DNA from: a bacterium
GTDB lineage: Bacteria > Pseudomonadota > Alphaproteobacteria > Sphingomonadales > Sphingomonadaceae
Reading direction: 5' to 3'
Assembly (NCBI GenBank): GCA_030824575.1
Contig: JAVBXL010000041.1
Span: 1-37,271 of the forward strand
Length of the DNA: 37,271 nucleotides
The translations under genes and the position numbers were made by a program. This document shows positions 7,316-15,126 of this stretch, in pieces. The notes beneath the pieces were generated by a model, which made no database searches, was not told where the DNA came from, and saw only the letters and a list, made by a program, of their open reading frames with translations. Position 1 is the stretch's first letter; each line of letters begins with the position of its first letter.

Positions 7316-8086
7316 TCAGTTCCTTCCTCCCCATGTCCGACGCGCGGTCAAACCGCCGTCGTTTACGAGGATGCTTCCGGTGAAATATGTCGCCTCGGCT
7401 GAGGCCAGATAGACCATGGTGGACGCGCATTCCTCCATGGTGCCGATCCGCTTCAAGGCAGCCGCGTTCTCGATAAAGGCGTAGATTTGCCCGTGGGTCG
7501 CCGCGTTTTCGGAGGCAATGAGCGGCGTGTCGATATAGCCGGGGCAAAGGACGTTGACGCGCACATCGGGCGCCAGTTCGAGCGCGAGCGTGCGCCCGAG
7601 ATTGATCATGCCGCTCTTCACGCAGGCGTAGATGTAGCTGTCGGTCGGTCCGGCAAAGAGGCCGCATACAGACGCATTGAAGATGACCGTTCCCTTGCCT
7701 TTGCGCAATTCCGGCAAGGCATATTGGGTCAGGAAGAAAGCGGAACGGAGATTGATGTTGGCAACGCGGCGGTAATGCGTCTCGGTCACGTCTTCGGGGT
7801 AGGACAAGTCGCCGATCCCGGCATTGTTGACGAGGCAATCGAGGCCGCCCAGCGCCGCTACGCTGTCGTCTATCATGCGCCGGCAGTCGGCAAGGTCGGC
7901 GATATCGCCGATGACCGGCACGAGATCCGGCCCGCCTCCCAGCTGATCGATGGCAGCGGTGACCCTTGCCGCGTCACGGCCATGTACCGCGACCCGCGCA
8001 CCCTCGCGCCGCATTAATTGCGCCGCGGCAAAGCCGATCCCCATCGTGCTGCCTGTCACCAATATTCTCTTGCCGGCCAGTCTCAC
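7316..8086 (-). CDS. SDR-family oxidoreductase
   Basis: 256 residues with a complete classical SDR active site: TGSTMGIG at 11-18, NNAG at 87-90, Ser139, Tyr153 and Lys157 in YACVK, and NDGG near the C-terminus. Such enzymes interconvert alcohols and ketones with NAD(P). It resembles its Lys-less neighbour at 5217-5909 in length and in the start (GKRILVTG), which suggests that the two arose by duplication or work as a pair. Second gene of the operon, about 36 bases after the phosphotransferase stop, and close upstream of the aminotransferase. Substrate unknown. Confidence 0.87.
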   Translation of the reverse strand: MRLAGKRILVTGSTMGIGFAAAQLMRREGARVAVHGRDAARVTAAIDQLGGGPDLVPVIGDIADLADCRRMIDDSVAALGGLDCLVNNAGIGDLSYPEDVTETHYRRVANINLRSAFFLTQYALPELRKGKGTVIFNASVCGLFAGPTDSYIYACVKSGMINLGRTLALELAPDVRVNVLCPGYIDTPLIASENAATHGQIYAFIENAAALKRIGTMEECASTMVYLASAEATYFTGSILVNDGGLTARRTWGGRN

Positions 8087-8122
8087 TGCGCGGTCCTCTC
8101 TTCCGATGGCTTTACGCCTGCC

Positions 8123-9142
8123 TCAGCGCGAATAGCGTTCCCGATATTGCTTCCACAGTTCTTCGAAACGGGGATCGATCAGGTCGATCAGCCCGGCCAG
8201 TTCGGGCTTCTCGCCCGGCAGCGTCAGCTTCATGCTCTCGCCGATCTCGGCGGGGGTCAGGAAGTAATAGGGGTCAAGTTCATTCTCCATCGTCTCGGTC
8301 ACAAGACGAAGGCCAGCTGCGGCCTGGAACGCATAAACTTCCTTGAGCCGCCGCTCTTCCTCACCGGCAGACATGCCGGGATAATAATGGGCCAGTGCCA
8401 TGCGGGTGAGGCCTTCATCGGCTTCGGCCCACATCAACATTTCGGCAAGATCCCACAGCGGATGGCCATAGGCTCCTCCGTCCCAGTCGATGAACACAAG
8501 TTCGCCGTCAGGACGAAAGATCATGTTCGCAAAAACCATGTCGTTGTGCGTGAACTTAGGATGAAAAGGGCCGATAGCTGCTTCGAGCTCATCGACGATC
8601 CGGCGGTATCGAGGGATACGGTCCGCCCAGGCGGAGGGTATGTTCCCGGTCGATGGCTTTCCGGTTTCGCAGATATTGAGATAGCGCCTGATCGTGTCGA
8701 ACGGCCACCAGTAGCTGATCGTTTCGTGAACGGCATGACTGCCTTCGTGTAGCACCTTCATCCGGTCGATGATCGCGCGGATGATCGCCGGATCGCCCAT
8801 CTGCTCCAGCGTCATGCCAGACCCTTGCTGGAACGCTGTGATCGACAGATTGGGCTCGGCATATAGTAGCGCCGGACCCAGTCCTAGCCGGTGTGCGGCC
8901 CGCACGCATTCGACCACGGCCGTCTGGCGGGTACGATATTGATCGAAGCCCACCCGCACGACCGAGCGCTGGCTGTCGCCGTCGGTAACAAAGAAAGTGC
9001 GATTCTGAAGCCCGCCGAATTTCTGTTCGACGCTGATCTCGCCCGTCCAGATCGGAAGAGTGCGGATGTGCGCGATCGTCTCCTCCGGTGTCCAGCTTCG
9101 CCTGACAACAGACAGTTCGTTGATGACGGGGTTATCTGGCAT
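8123..9142 (-). CDS. Choline/ethanolamine-kinase-like phosphotransferase (APH superfamily)
   Basis: 339 residues, leading the minus-strand operon. The kinase core shows a nucleotide-loop-like GGLQNRTFFV (43-52), the catalytic loop THND with His199, Asp201 and Asn206, and the metal-binding Asp219 in FIDWDGGAYG. This pattern is closest to choline and ethanolamine kinases, which phosphorylate a hydroxyl group of a small molecule with ATP. Related APH-type kinases act on 4-hydroxyacyl-CoA in levulinate breakdown, a second possibility in this acyl-CoA-rich setting. The ATG at 9142 follows GGGAGG. The predicted operator at 9262-9282 lies about 120 bases upstream. Confidence 0.83.
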   Translation of the reverse strand: MPDNPVINELSVVRRSWTPEETIAHIRTLPIWTGEISVEQKFGGLQNRTFFVTDGDSQRSVVRVGFDQYRTRQTAVVECVRAAHRLGLGPALLYAEPNLSITAFQQGSGMTLEQMGDPAIIRAIIDRMKVLHEGSHAVHETISYWWPFDTIRRYLNICETGKPSTGNIPSAWADRIPRYRRIVDELEAAIGPFHPKFTHNDMVFANMIFRPDGELVFIDWDGGAYGHPLWDLAEMLMWAEADEGLTRMALAHYYPGMSAGEEERRLKEVYAFQAAAGLRLVTETMENELDPYYFLTPAEIGESMKLTLPGEKPELAGLIDLIDPRFEELWKQYRERYSR

Positions 9143-9261
9143 TCATCCTCCCTCACCGCGTCGGGCCTGGACCGGGTGTTGTTCAGCCGCGCCGTACGAC
9201 TCGCTGACGGTTCCTCGTCCGGCGTGTTGGTAGCAACCCTATCGAACAAACAATGAGCGCG

Positions 9262-9282
9262 CAATAGTGTCCTACATTTTTG
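9262..9282. promoter_or_regulatory. 21-bp operator-like element, copy 1
   Basis: A near-palindrome with half-sites CAATAGTGT and ACATTTTTG around a CCT centre. It lies in the gap between the divergent kinase operon (9142) and PQQ dehydrogenase (9365), where one protein could control both. It is the first of four matching copies in this window; the others are at 17502, 20013 and 25488. I assign it to the GntR regulator at 17716-18426 by inference. Confidence 0.7.
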
Positions 9283-9364
9283 CAGGCAGTATTGACTTGA
9301 ATTTGCAGTTGCGACAGTCTTGATCCAACCGGACGCTCGCTGCCGGCGCAAGTGGGAGATTGTC

Positions 9365-11470
9365 ATGCGAAGCGCGCACCCTATGTTCGGTTCGCACTAT
9401 AAACTTCGATGCCTGCATCGGCTCGCAGCGCTCCTCTTTGCGGCGGCTGCGCTCCATGGCTGCAACGGCGGCAAGCCCGCCGATCCCCAGAATAGCGACT
9501 GGGAATGGCTTGGCAACTCCGCAGAGATGCAGCATCATGCGAGCCTTTCGACCATCAATGTCGACAATGTCGATGATCTGGAACTCGCCTGGTGGGTCGA
9601 GATGCCTAATGTCGATGGATTGGTCGGCAACCCGCTGATCAAGGACGGCGTGATATTTCAGGGCGGGCCCAGCGGGACGATCTTCGCCAATGACGTCAAA
9701 TCCGGAAAGCTTCTCTGGTCCTACGAAGACACGGCAGATTTCAGTACAGCGTCGCTAAGCGGCTATTGGGGGCGGCGGATGAACCGCGGCGTCGCCTTAT
9801 CGGAAGGCAAGGTGATCATCACGACCGGCGATTGCCGGCTCGTCGCGGTCGATCAGAAGACGGGCAAGAAGATTTGGGAGGCCCAGTCCTGCGACTCCAC
9901 ACAGATGTATGGCATTTCGGCGGCGCCGCGGGTCGGCGCGGGCTTGGTGTTTACCGGCAACGCCTGCATGGATTCGGGCACGACGCGCGGCTTTGTCGAT
10001 GCGCTGGACGTGAAAACCGGAAAGCGGCGCTGGCGCTTTTATACGGTCCCTGGCGATCCCGCGAAGAAGCAGGACAGTCCGCTCTACGACATGGCTGCCA
10101 AGACATGGGGCACCGGATGGTATGAAAAGTCGCACGGTTGCGGCAGCCCGTGGGACGCGATGACCTACGATCCCAAACTCAACCTCCTCTATATCGGCGT
10201 CGGCGGCCCCTCGCCGTTTGACCCAAGCAAGCGCGCTCCAGACGCCGGCGACGAGTTGTTCACCAATTCGATCGTCGCGGTGGACGCAAGCACCGGCGCA
10301 TATAAATGGCACTTCAAGCAAACGCCCAATGATGGCTGGAACTATGACGCCTCGGTTGGCATCATGATCGCCGACCTCCCGATCGACGGGCAAAATCGCC
10401 GAACGGTCATTAGTGTTCCCAAGAGCGGCTTTGCCTATGTGCTCGACGCCAGGACGGGCCGATTCATATCGGGCAGCGCCTACACCCAGGCAAATTGGGC
10501 CAAGGGCCTTGATGCCAAAGGCCGGCCCATTCCCGATCCGGATGGCCAATATTGGCTGCGGCCGGGACAAGCGAATATCGTGGTTCCAAGCCCGGCAGGC
10601 AGCCATGGGTGGGAAGCCCTGGCCTATGACCCCGAAAATCATCTCGTATATATCCCGAACATGGTGATGCCGACCAAGATTGAAACCGATCCGGCGGCTT
10701 TGGTCGGCGGCCTGTTGATGGATTTCTACTATGGCAGCTCGGGTGATCCGAAATGGAAATCCTACGGCGAGATCGTCGCTTGGGACGCCGTCGCCAACAA
10801 GGTTGCGTGGCGCACGCGCACCGATCTGCCGATCAATGGCGGACTGATGCACACCAGCGGCGGCCTCGTCTTCCAAGGCATGGCCGACGGCCGCCTTGTG
10901 GCCTACAATGCCAAGACTGGCCAGGAACTCTGGAGCCGCCAGACCGGCGGTGCCATGCGCGCGGCGCCATCGACGGTCATGGTCGACGGAAAACAATATC
11001 TGATCGTGCCGACTGGAAATGGCGCCGCTGCAGCGACCGGATCCTATTTCTCGAAATATAATTCGACCCTTCAATCACGCACGCCTCCGCGCCTGCTGGC
11101 TTTTCGTATCGGTGGGACGGCGACATATCCGCCGCTCGCCAAGGTGGAGCCGGTCGGGCGGCCCTCGGCCTCGCGGCAGGATGCGAAACTGGCTCGCAAG
11201 GGGAAGGTCGTTTTCGAATCCTATGGCTGCGTCGATTGTCACGGTATGAATGCCGACGCGGTCGGCGGCCGCATCCCCAGCCTCATTCGCATGCCGCCTT
11301 CCGATCTCGCCCATGTGAAGGCGGTGGTGCAGGAAGGGGCCATGTCGAAGAATGGGGGCGGCATGCCCCAGTTCAAGGATTTGACGGACGAGGAAGCGAG
11401 AGGTCTCTATGCTTATCTCGTCAACGAGGCATGGGATGCGCATGAGAAGAAGGGCGCATTCAAGCCTTGA
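9365..11470 (+). CDS. PQQ-dependent quinohaemoprotein dehydrogenase, predicted lipoprotein
   Basis: 701 residues from ATG 9365, preceded by GGGAG; an earlier in-frame ATG at 9320 lacks a ribosome site. Residues 1-33 form a signal ending in a lipobox-like ALHGC, so the protein is probably anchored by Cys33 on the periplasmic side. Residues about 40-590 are the PQQ beta-propeller with repeated WxW-type blades (DVKTGKRRWRFY, DASTGAYKWHF). Residues about 605-695 are a cytochrome c domain with CVDCH at 622-626 and likely Met667 as the second haem ligand. It should oxidise an alcohol or aldehyde and pass electrons to the respiratory chain. The adjacent Cys-Cys pair common in type II alcohol dehydrogenases was not found. 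Confidence 0.9.
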   Translation: MRSAHPMFGSHYKLRCLHRLAALLFAAAALHGCNGGKPADPQNSDWEWLGNSAEMQHHASLSTINVDNVDDLELAWWVEMPNVDGLVGNPLIKDGVIFQGGPSGTIFANDVKSGKLLWSYEDTADFSTASLSGYWGRRMNRGVALSEGKVIITTGDCRLVAVDQKTGKKIWEAQSCDSTQMYGISAAPRVGAGLVFTGNACMDSGTTRGFVDALDVKTGKRRWRFYTVPGDPAKKQDSPLYDMAAKTWGTGWYEKSHGCGSPWDAMTYDPKLNLLYIGVGGPSPFDPSKRAPDAGDELFTNSIVAVDASTGAYKWHFKQTPNDGWNYDASVGIMIADLPIDGQNRRTVISVPKSGFAYVLDARTGRFISGSAYTQANWAKGLDAKGRPIPDPDGQYWLRPGQANIVVPSPAGSHGWEALAYDPENHLVYIPNMVMPTKIETDPAALVGGLLMDFYYGSSGDPKWKSYGEIVAWDAVANKVAWRTRTDLPINGGLMHTSGGLVFQGMADGRLVAYNAKTGQELWSRQTGGAMRAAPSTVMVDGKQYLIVPTGNGAAAATGSYFSKYNSTLQSRTPPRLLAFRIGGTATYPPLAKVEPVGRPSASRQDAKLARKGKVVFESYGCVDCHGMNADAVGGRIPSLIRMPPSDLAHVKAVVQEGAMSKNGGGMPQFKDLTDEEARGLYAYLVNEAWDAHEKKGAFKP

Positions 11471-11521
11471 TGGATCGTGAAGAAACGCCATCGCTTGGCG
11501 GCGGGCGTAGGGAGTGTAGTA

Positions 11522-12184
11522 ATGGACGCCAGATTGGTCAGTATTTGCATTGGCGCGGTGACGCTGGCGGCCACGGGTTTCTACTATGGCGTAAAATTCT
11601 GTCAGAAAGGCAATTATCTCATTGGGGTAGAGTGGTTCGCGCTCGCCGTCTCATCGACCAATTTCATGGTCTATGAGTTGACGCATTGGCATGTCGCTTA
11701 TCTGGGCGTGTTGTTTCTTGACACCTTTTCAAGAGCCTTTGGTTTGCCGATCGTCACGGTGGCCGGCCTAACGGTCCTGACGCACAGCTTCCGCCCGACG
11801 ATCCGGGTCGATGTCATGCTGTTCGTGGGAACGGCAGTGGCGACGCTCGTCCTGCTGATGGAGAATTTTGCGCCCGTGCTCGCCTATTTCCTGCTCGCAA
11901 TGTGGACGCTCTTCACGCTCTTCCTTTTCTATTTCGCCTATCGTCTGCTCGTGCTTCGCGAGCATTATCACGCTCTTGGCGTGTCGATTGCCGCGATCTC
12001 AAATCAGGCAATCGCTTACATGTATGATTTCTATAAAATTCCCGGCGACGAGACGAACGTCATCCTGAATTTCTACACGATCGCCCTGTTCACCTGGGCG
12101 TATCTGACCGTCCAAATCTATTATTCTTATTGCGCGCTGGGACGCGCGACTGAGGGCAATTTGAAACGGAATCTGCAATCGTGA
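11522..12184 (+). CDS. Uncharacterised seven-segment membrane protein
   Basis: 220 residues starting at ATG 11522, which has GGGAG seven bases upstream; a GTG start at 11477 is possible but weaker. About seven hydrophobic segments span the protein, roughly at residues 5-24, 32-53, 58-86, 95-115, 118-145, 150-170 and 176-205. Conserved-looking polar residues inside include a WHxAYLG stretch and YMYDFYK near residue 165. I do not recognise the family. It follows the dehydrogenase by 51 bases and overlaps the MFS gene by four, so it may be a membrane partner of the dehydrogenase or a transport accessory; both are guesses from position. Confidence 0.75.
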   Translation: MDARLVSICIGAVTLAATGFYYGVKFCQKGNYLIGVEWFALAVSSTNFMVYELTHWHVAYLGVLFLDTFSRAFGLPIVTVAGLTVLTHSFRPTIRVDVMLFVGTAVATLVLLMENFAPVLAYFLLAMWTLFTLFLFYFAYRLLVLREHYHALGVSIAAISNQAIAYMYDFYKIPGDETNVILNFYTIALFTWAYLTVQIYYSYCALGRATEGNLKRNLQS

Positions 12185-13398
12185 CGTTGAACCAAAGCGT
12201 GGACGCAGCCAAGCTGATTGCAGCACCGCGACCGGATCAAGACCGACGCCATCGCCTGGCCATCGGTTCAGCCATCATCCTCGGTACCATTTGCGCCCTT
12301 GTGGCCAATACATTGCCCGTTTTTCTGGTGGTCCTTGGACGGACCTTGTCGCTGAGCGAGACGCAGGCCGGCTATATAGCGCTCGCCGACCTGGGCGGCA
12401 TTGCCGCCGGGTCCGTAATGTGTGCGCTGCTCCCATCCGTCCTCGCGCGACTTGGTTGGCGCATGGTCGCTGCAGCCGGTGTCGCGTTGCTCATTGCTGG
12501 CAATATCGCGGCGAGCCAGGCGGAGTCCTATCCTATTCTGGTCGCCGCAAGGTCAGTTGCGGGTATCGGGGCGGGCTTCACGATGGCAATCGCCTACGCC
12601 ATATTGGCAGGCGGCAGCCACCCGGCGCGTAACCTCGCGCTTTTCAACATGTTCCAGCTCGCGAGTGCCGCAATCGGCATCCAGTATCTCGGAACGATCG
12701 CAGGCTTGTGGGGTGCTCAGGGGCTGTTCCTGGTGATTACGGCGATCTCGGTTATGGCTGCCGGACTTTGCTACCTGCTGCCAGAAGCGGCGCATCGGGT
12801 CTCCGCAGTCTTTTTGGACGACGCCCCAGTCAATCCAGAAAGGACCAGCGGCCCTGGCTGGCTCGCAATTGTCGCTGCTCTTCTTCATTTCGTGGGGACC
12901 GGCGCTATCTTCGGTTTTCTTGCCTATATTGGGATTGCCTGGGGCGGGGATCCGGAGACAGTCGAAACGAGCCTATCAACTGTCATGCTTGCTGCCATCG
13001 CCGCTGCAGTGATATCAGCATTCGCAGGGGCGCGGTTTCACTTTCTGCGCCCTCTCTGCGCGGGATATGCGATCCTACTGACTGCGATCGCATTGCTCTA
13101 TGCCTTCCAGCCGGTCGCCCATTTCGTTTTCTTTGCTTCGCTGTTCGGGTTCGGCTGGAATATCGTCATGCCGTTTCAGTTTGCGGCGGTAACGCATGCC
13201 GATCGGTCCGACAGTGCCGCGATGCTCGTAAATGCCAGCACGCTGGGCGGCGTCGCAATCGGTCCTGCGATCGCGGGCAATTTCGTCACAAGCGACTATG
13301 GCGTGATTATCATGGGCAGCTTTGGAGCCCTAGTTTTGGCGCTTGCGCTTCTTCTGCTCGCTTTGAAATGGAGCCGTGTGCTGGCGACCGGGAAGTGA
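12181..13398 (+). CDS. MFS transporter
   Basis: 405 residues, about twelve hydrophobic segments in two sets of six with a short central loop around residues 195-215, the usual plan and length of major facilitator permeases. The start is GTG in a GTGA overlap with the stop of the preceding membrane protein gene, which points to translational coupling. It would move a small solute across the inner membrane by proton symport or antiport; direction and substrate are not readable. Its stop is soon followed by the IS701 remnant, so the operon ends here or was cut downstream. Confidence 0.87.
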   Translation: MTLNQSVDAAKLIAAPRPDQDRRHRLAIGSAIILGTICALVANTLPVFLVVLGRTLSLSETQAGYIALADLGGIAAGSVMCALLPSVLARLGWRMVAAAGVALLIAGNIAASQAESYPILVAARSVAGIGAGFTMAIAYAILAGGSHPARNLALFNMFQLASAAIGIQYLGTIAGLWGAQGLFLVITAISVMAAGLCYLLPEAAHRVSAVFLDDAPVNPERTSGPGWLAIVAALLHFVGTGAIFGFLAYIGIAWGGDPETVETSLSTVMLAAIAAAVISAFAGARFHFLRPLCAGYAILLTAIALLYAFQPVAHFVFFASLFGFGWNIVMPFQFAAVTHADRSDSAAMLVNASTLGGVAIGPAIAGNFVTSDYGVIIMGSFGALVLALALLLLALKWSRVLATGK

Positions 13399-13429
13399 TG
13401 ATGCGGCCCTGCGCCGCGGCCTGGCCGCG

Positions 13430-13900
13430 CAGCACTATTGGTCAGAAGTTGGCGGAATGGGTTATGCTGGGCTCCGGCAGCGCCGATCCGCAGGGCTGCG
13501 CCATCGGCAATGCGCACGCGCATGGCGAAAAGGCCGCTCAGCCTGCCCTTCGATCTTCGCCGCCAGTTGACCTGTTCCTACTTCGCTTCCTGCAGCATGG
13601 CACGAGCCGCCCGGGATTTGACGTCGGGCACTTGCCGGACACATGGCCGGCCCCGCGCCGCTACCGGGAAGATCAATTGGACATTTGCGGGGTAGGCCTT
13701 CTGGTGCTGGGGAATACCGATTGCCCAGCAAAGATTACGGGCGCTGAGTGCCTGCCGAACGATGCCGAAAGGCCACAGCCGGCATCGGCCAAGACGCAGC
13801 ACCAGGACGCAGCCGAAGCGAACCCAGGCAGCGATTGGGTGGTCGATCTCCCCCAAGGCGATCTCGGGCCTTGTGCCGTAGCTCTGCAAGCGCTTGGGTA
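13430..13900 (-). pseudogene. IS701-family transposase remnant
   Basis: Minus-strand reading gives conserved blocks of IS701-type transposases spread over several frames: RPEIALGEID, VRFGCVL, QALSARNLCWAIGIPQHQK, RQVPDVKSRAARAML, then WRRRSKGRLSG, RVRIADGAALRIG and GAQHNP nearer 13450. Frameshifts and a stop break the protein, and both termini are missing. It lies between the MFS gene and an IS5 remnant of opposite strand. Identification is from remembered family motifs; a protein search of the three minus frames would confirm it. Confidence 0.72.
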
Positions 13901-14160
13901 AGGTCTATGCCGACGCTATCCGCGCCCACCTTGCCGTGCGGAAAATCGAGGCGGTCACCCCCGGTCGATCAAACCGCCACGTGACAATCGAGCGCGACGG
14001 GGCGCTCTACATGCGGCGTAACCGCATCGAACGAATGTCCGGCCACCAAAAGATCAATCGCGCTTTTGCTACTCGCTACGATCAACTGGCAAAAAGCTTT
14101 CGCGGCATGGTCCATCTCGCAAACCCCGGATACTGGCTCAAACTTGTTCACGCCGCCTAG
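13900..14160 (+). pseudogene. IS5-family transposase, C-terminal fragment
   Basis: The plus frame ending at the TAG of 14158-14160 encodes the last 85 or so residues of an IS5-family transposase. Visible are LYMRRNRIERMSGHQKINR (Glu is the third catalytic residue), ATRYDQLAKSF and the tail YWLKLVHAA. The N-terminal two thirds are absent. Its last four bases overlap the 3' end of the convergent PhyH gene, so no IS terminus remains on that side. Confidence 0.82.
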
Positions 14161-15044
14161 CCGGCTTCCAAATCGCCAGCCAGCGGCAAGGCCCTGCCAT
14201 TGCTCACCAGTTCAATTGGATCGATCAGCTGGCCGTCGACCTCAATCCACCCCATGAAGTTGCGGCCGACACTCCACCCCAGCAGGCGTTGAATCTCTTC
14301 GGGATAGGAGGCGACGACGTCGGGAGCAAGCGTCAGATACATATTCTCTTCTTGGCGGAGGTGCGCAGCATCGAGCGCCATCGTCAAACCCGTTCGCGGC
14401 GCATCCGAAAGATTTGTTCCGCCGGCATGATAGGTGGATCCCAGAAAGATCAGGGCCGACCCAGCCTTCATTGTGGTTGGCAAAGCTTCATCCTTCTCTG
14501 GCATCCGCTCATCATCCCACAGGTGACTGCCCGGCACGACAAGCGTTCCACCGTTGGCCTGCGTAAAGTCCGTAATGGCGAGCATGAGCTGGACACGGGC
14601 CTCTCGGCCATGGGTCGGGTGCCGCCACAGAAAAACATTATCGTCCCGGTGGAGCGGCTGGGCGGTTTGACCGGGCCAAATCTGGATGGCCTGAGCCATT
14701 CCGATCCGCAAGTCGGGAATGATCTCGGTGCGATCTGTTCCGAGCCACACATGAACCGGGTGGCACAGGATAGCCCGGGCTGCGCCGAGATATAATGGAT
14801 TTGTTGCGACGTCCGCAATAGCGCGCGAACGTGAAAACAGGCGGCTGAGGCGCCGCGTCTTTGTACCCAGAAACGTGTCTTCAGCGGCGTGTGGCGTGTC
14901 GTCAAGAATTGGACCTAAATCGGACCGAAGTATGTTCAGGACGTCATCTGAAATAAAATTCTCGATGATGACTCCGCCATCCCGCATCATGATCTGAACG
15001 ATTTCATCGACGCTCGACGTATTTGGAACTGCGACAACGGCCAT
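14157..15044 (-). CDS. Phytanoyl-CoA dioxygenase (PhyH) family protein
   Basis: 295 residues from ATG 15044, seven bases after AGGAGG; an upstream in-frame TTG is less likely. The Fe(II)/2-oxoglutarate oxygenase facial triad is visible as His132 and Asp134 in LHRDD with distal His206 in STYHAGG, and Arg217 suits 2-oxoglutarate binding. It would hydroxylate a C-H bond of an organic substrate, often alpha to a carboxyl or CoA ester. It follows the TonB receptor gene by 82 bases on the same strand, so import and first oxidation may be linked. Its 3' end meets the IS5 fragment, so the C-terminus may be slightly altered. Confidence 0.87.
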   Translation of the reverse strand: MAVVAVPNTSSVDEIVQIMMRDGGVIIENFISDDVLNILRSDLGPILDDTPHAAEDTFLGTKTRRLSRLFSRSRAIADVATNPLYLGAARAILCHPVHVWLGTDRTEIIPDLRIGMAQAIQIWPGQTAQPLHRDDNVFLWRHPTHGREARVQLMLAITDFTQANGGTLVVPGSHLWDDERMPEKDEALPTTMKAGSALIFLGSTYHAGGTNLSDAPRTGLTMALDAAHLRQEENMYLTLAPDVVASYPEEIQRLLGWSVGRNFMGWIEVDGQLIDPIELVSNGRALPLAGDLEAG

Positions 15045-15126
15045 GAACAAACCTCCTACTTGGCGTTTCCTATCGGGACGCCGGAGCTAACCTAAAGAAA
15101 ACACCCTTCTATCGACACGGCCCCAG

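Noticed and set aside
9797..11074. Minus-strand open frame of 425 codons opposite the PQQ dehydrogenase
   Set aside because: The plus strand encodes an unmistakable PQQ propeller; the antisense product has no recognisable feature.
13578..13889. Minus-strand small protein as a new gene
   Set aside because: Its sequence shows IS701 transposase blocks and continues in other frames, so it is a relic.
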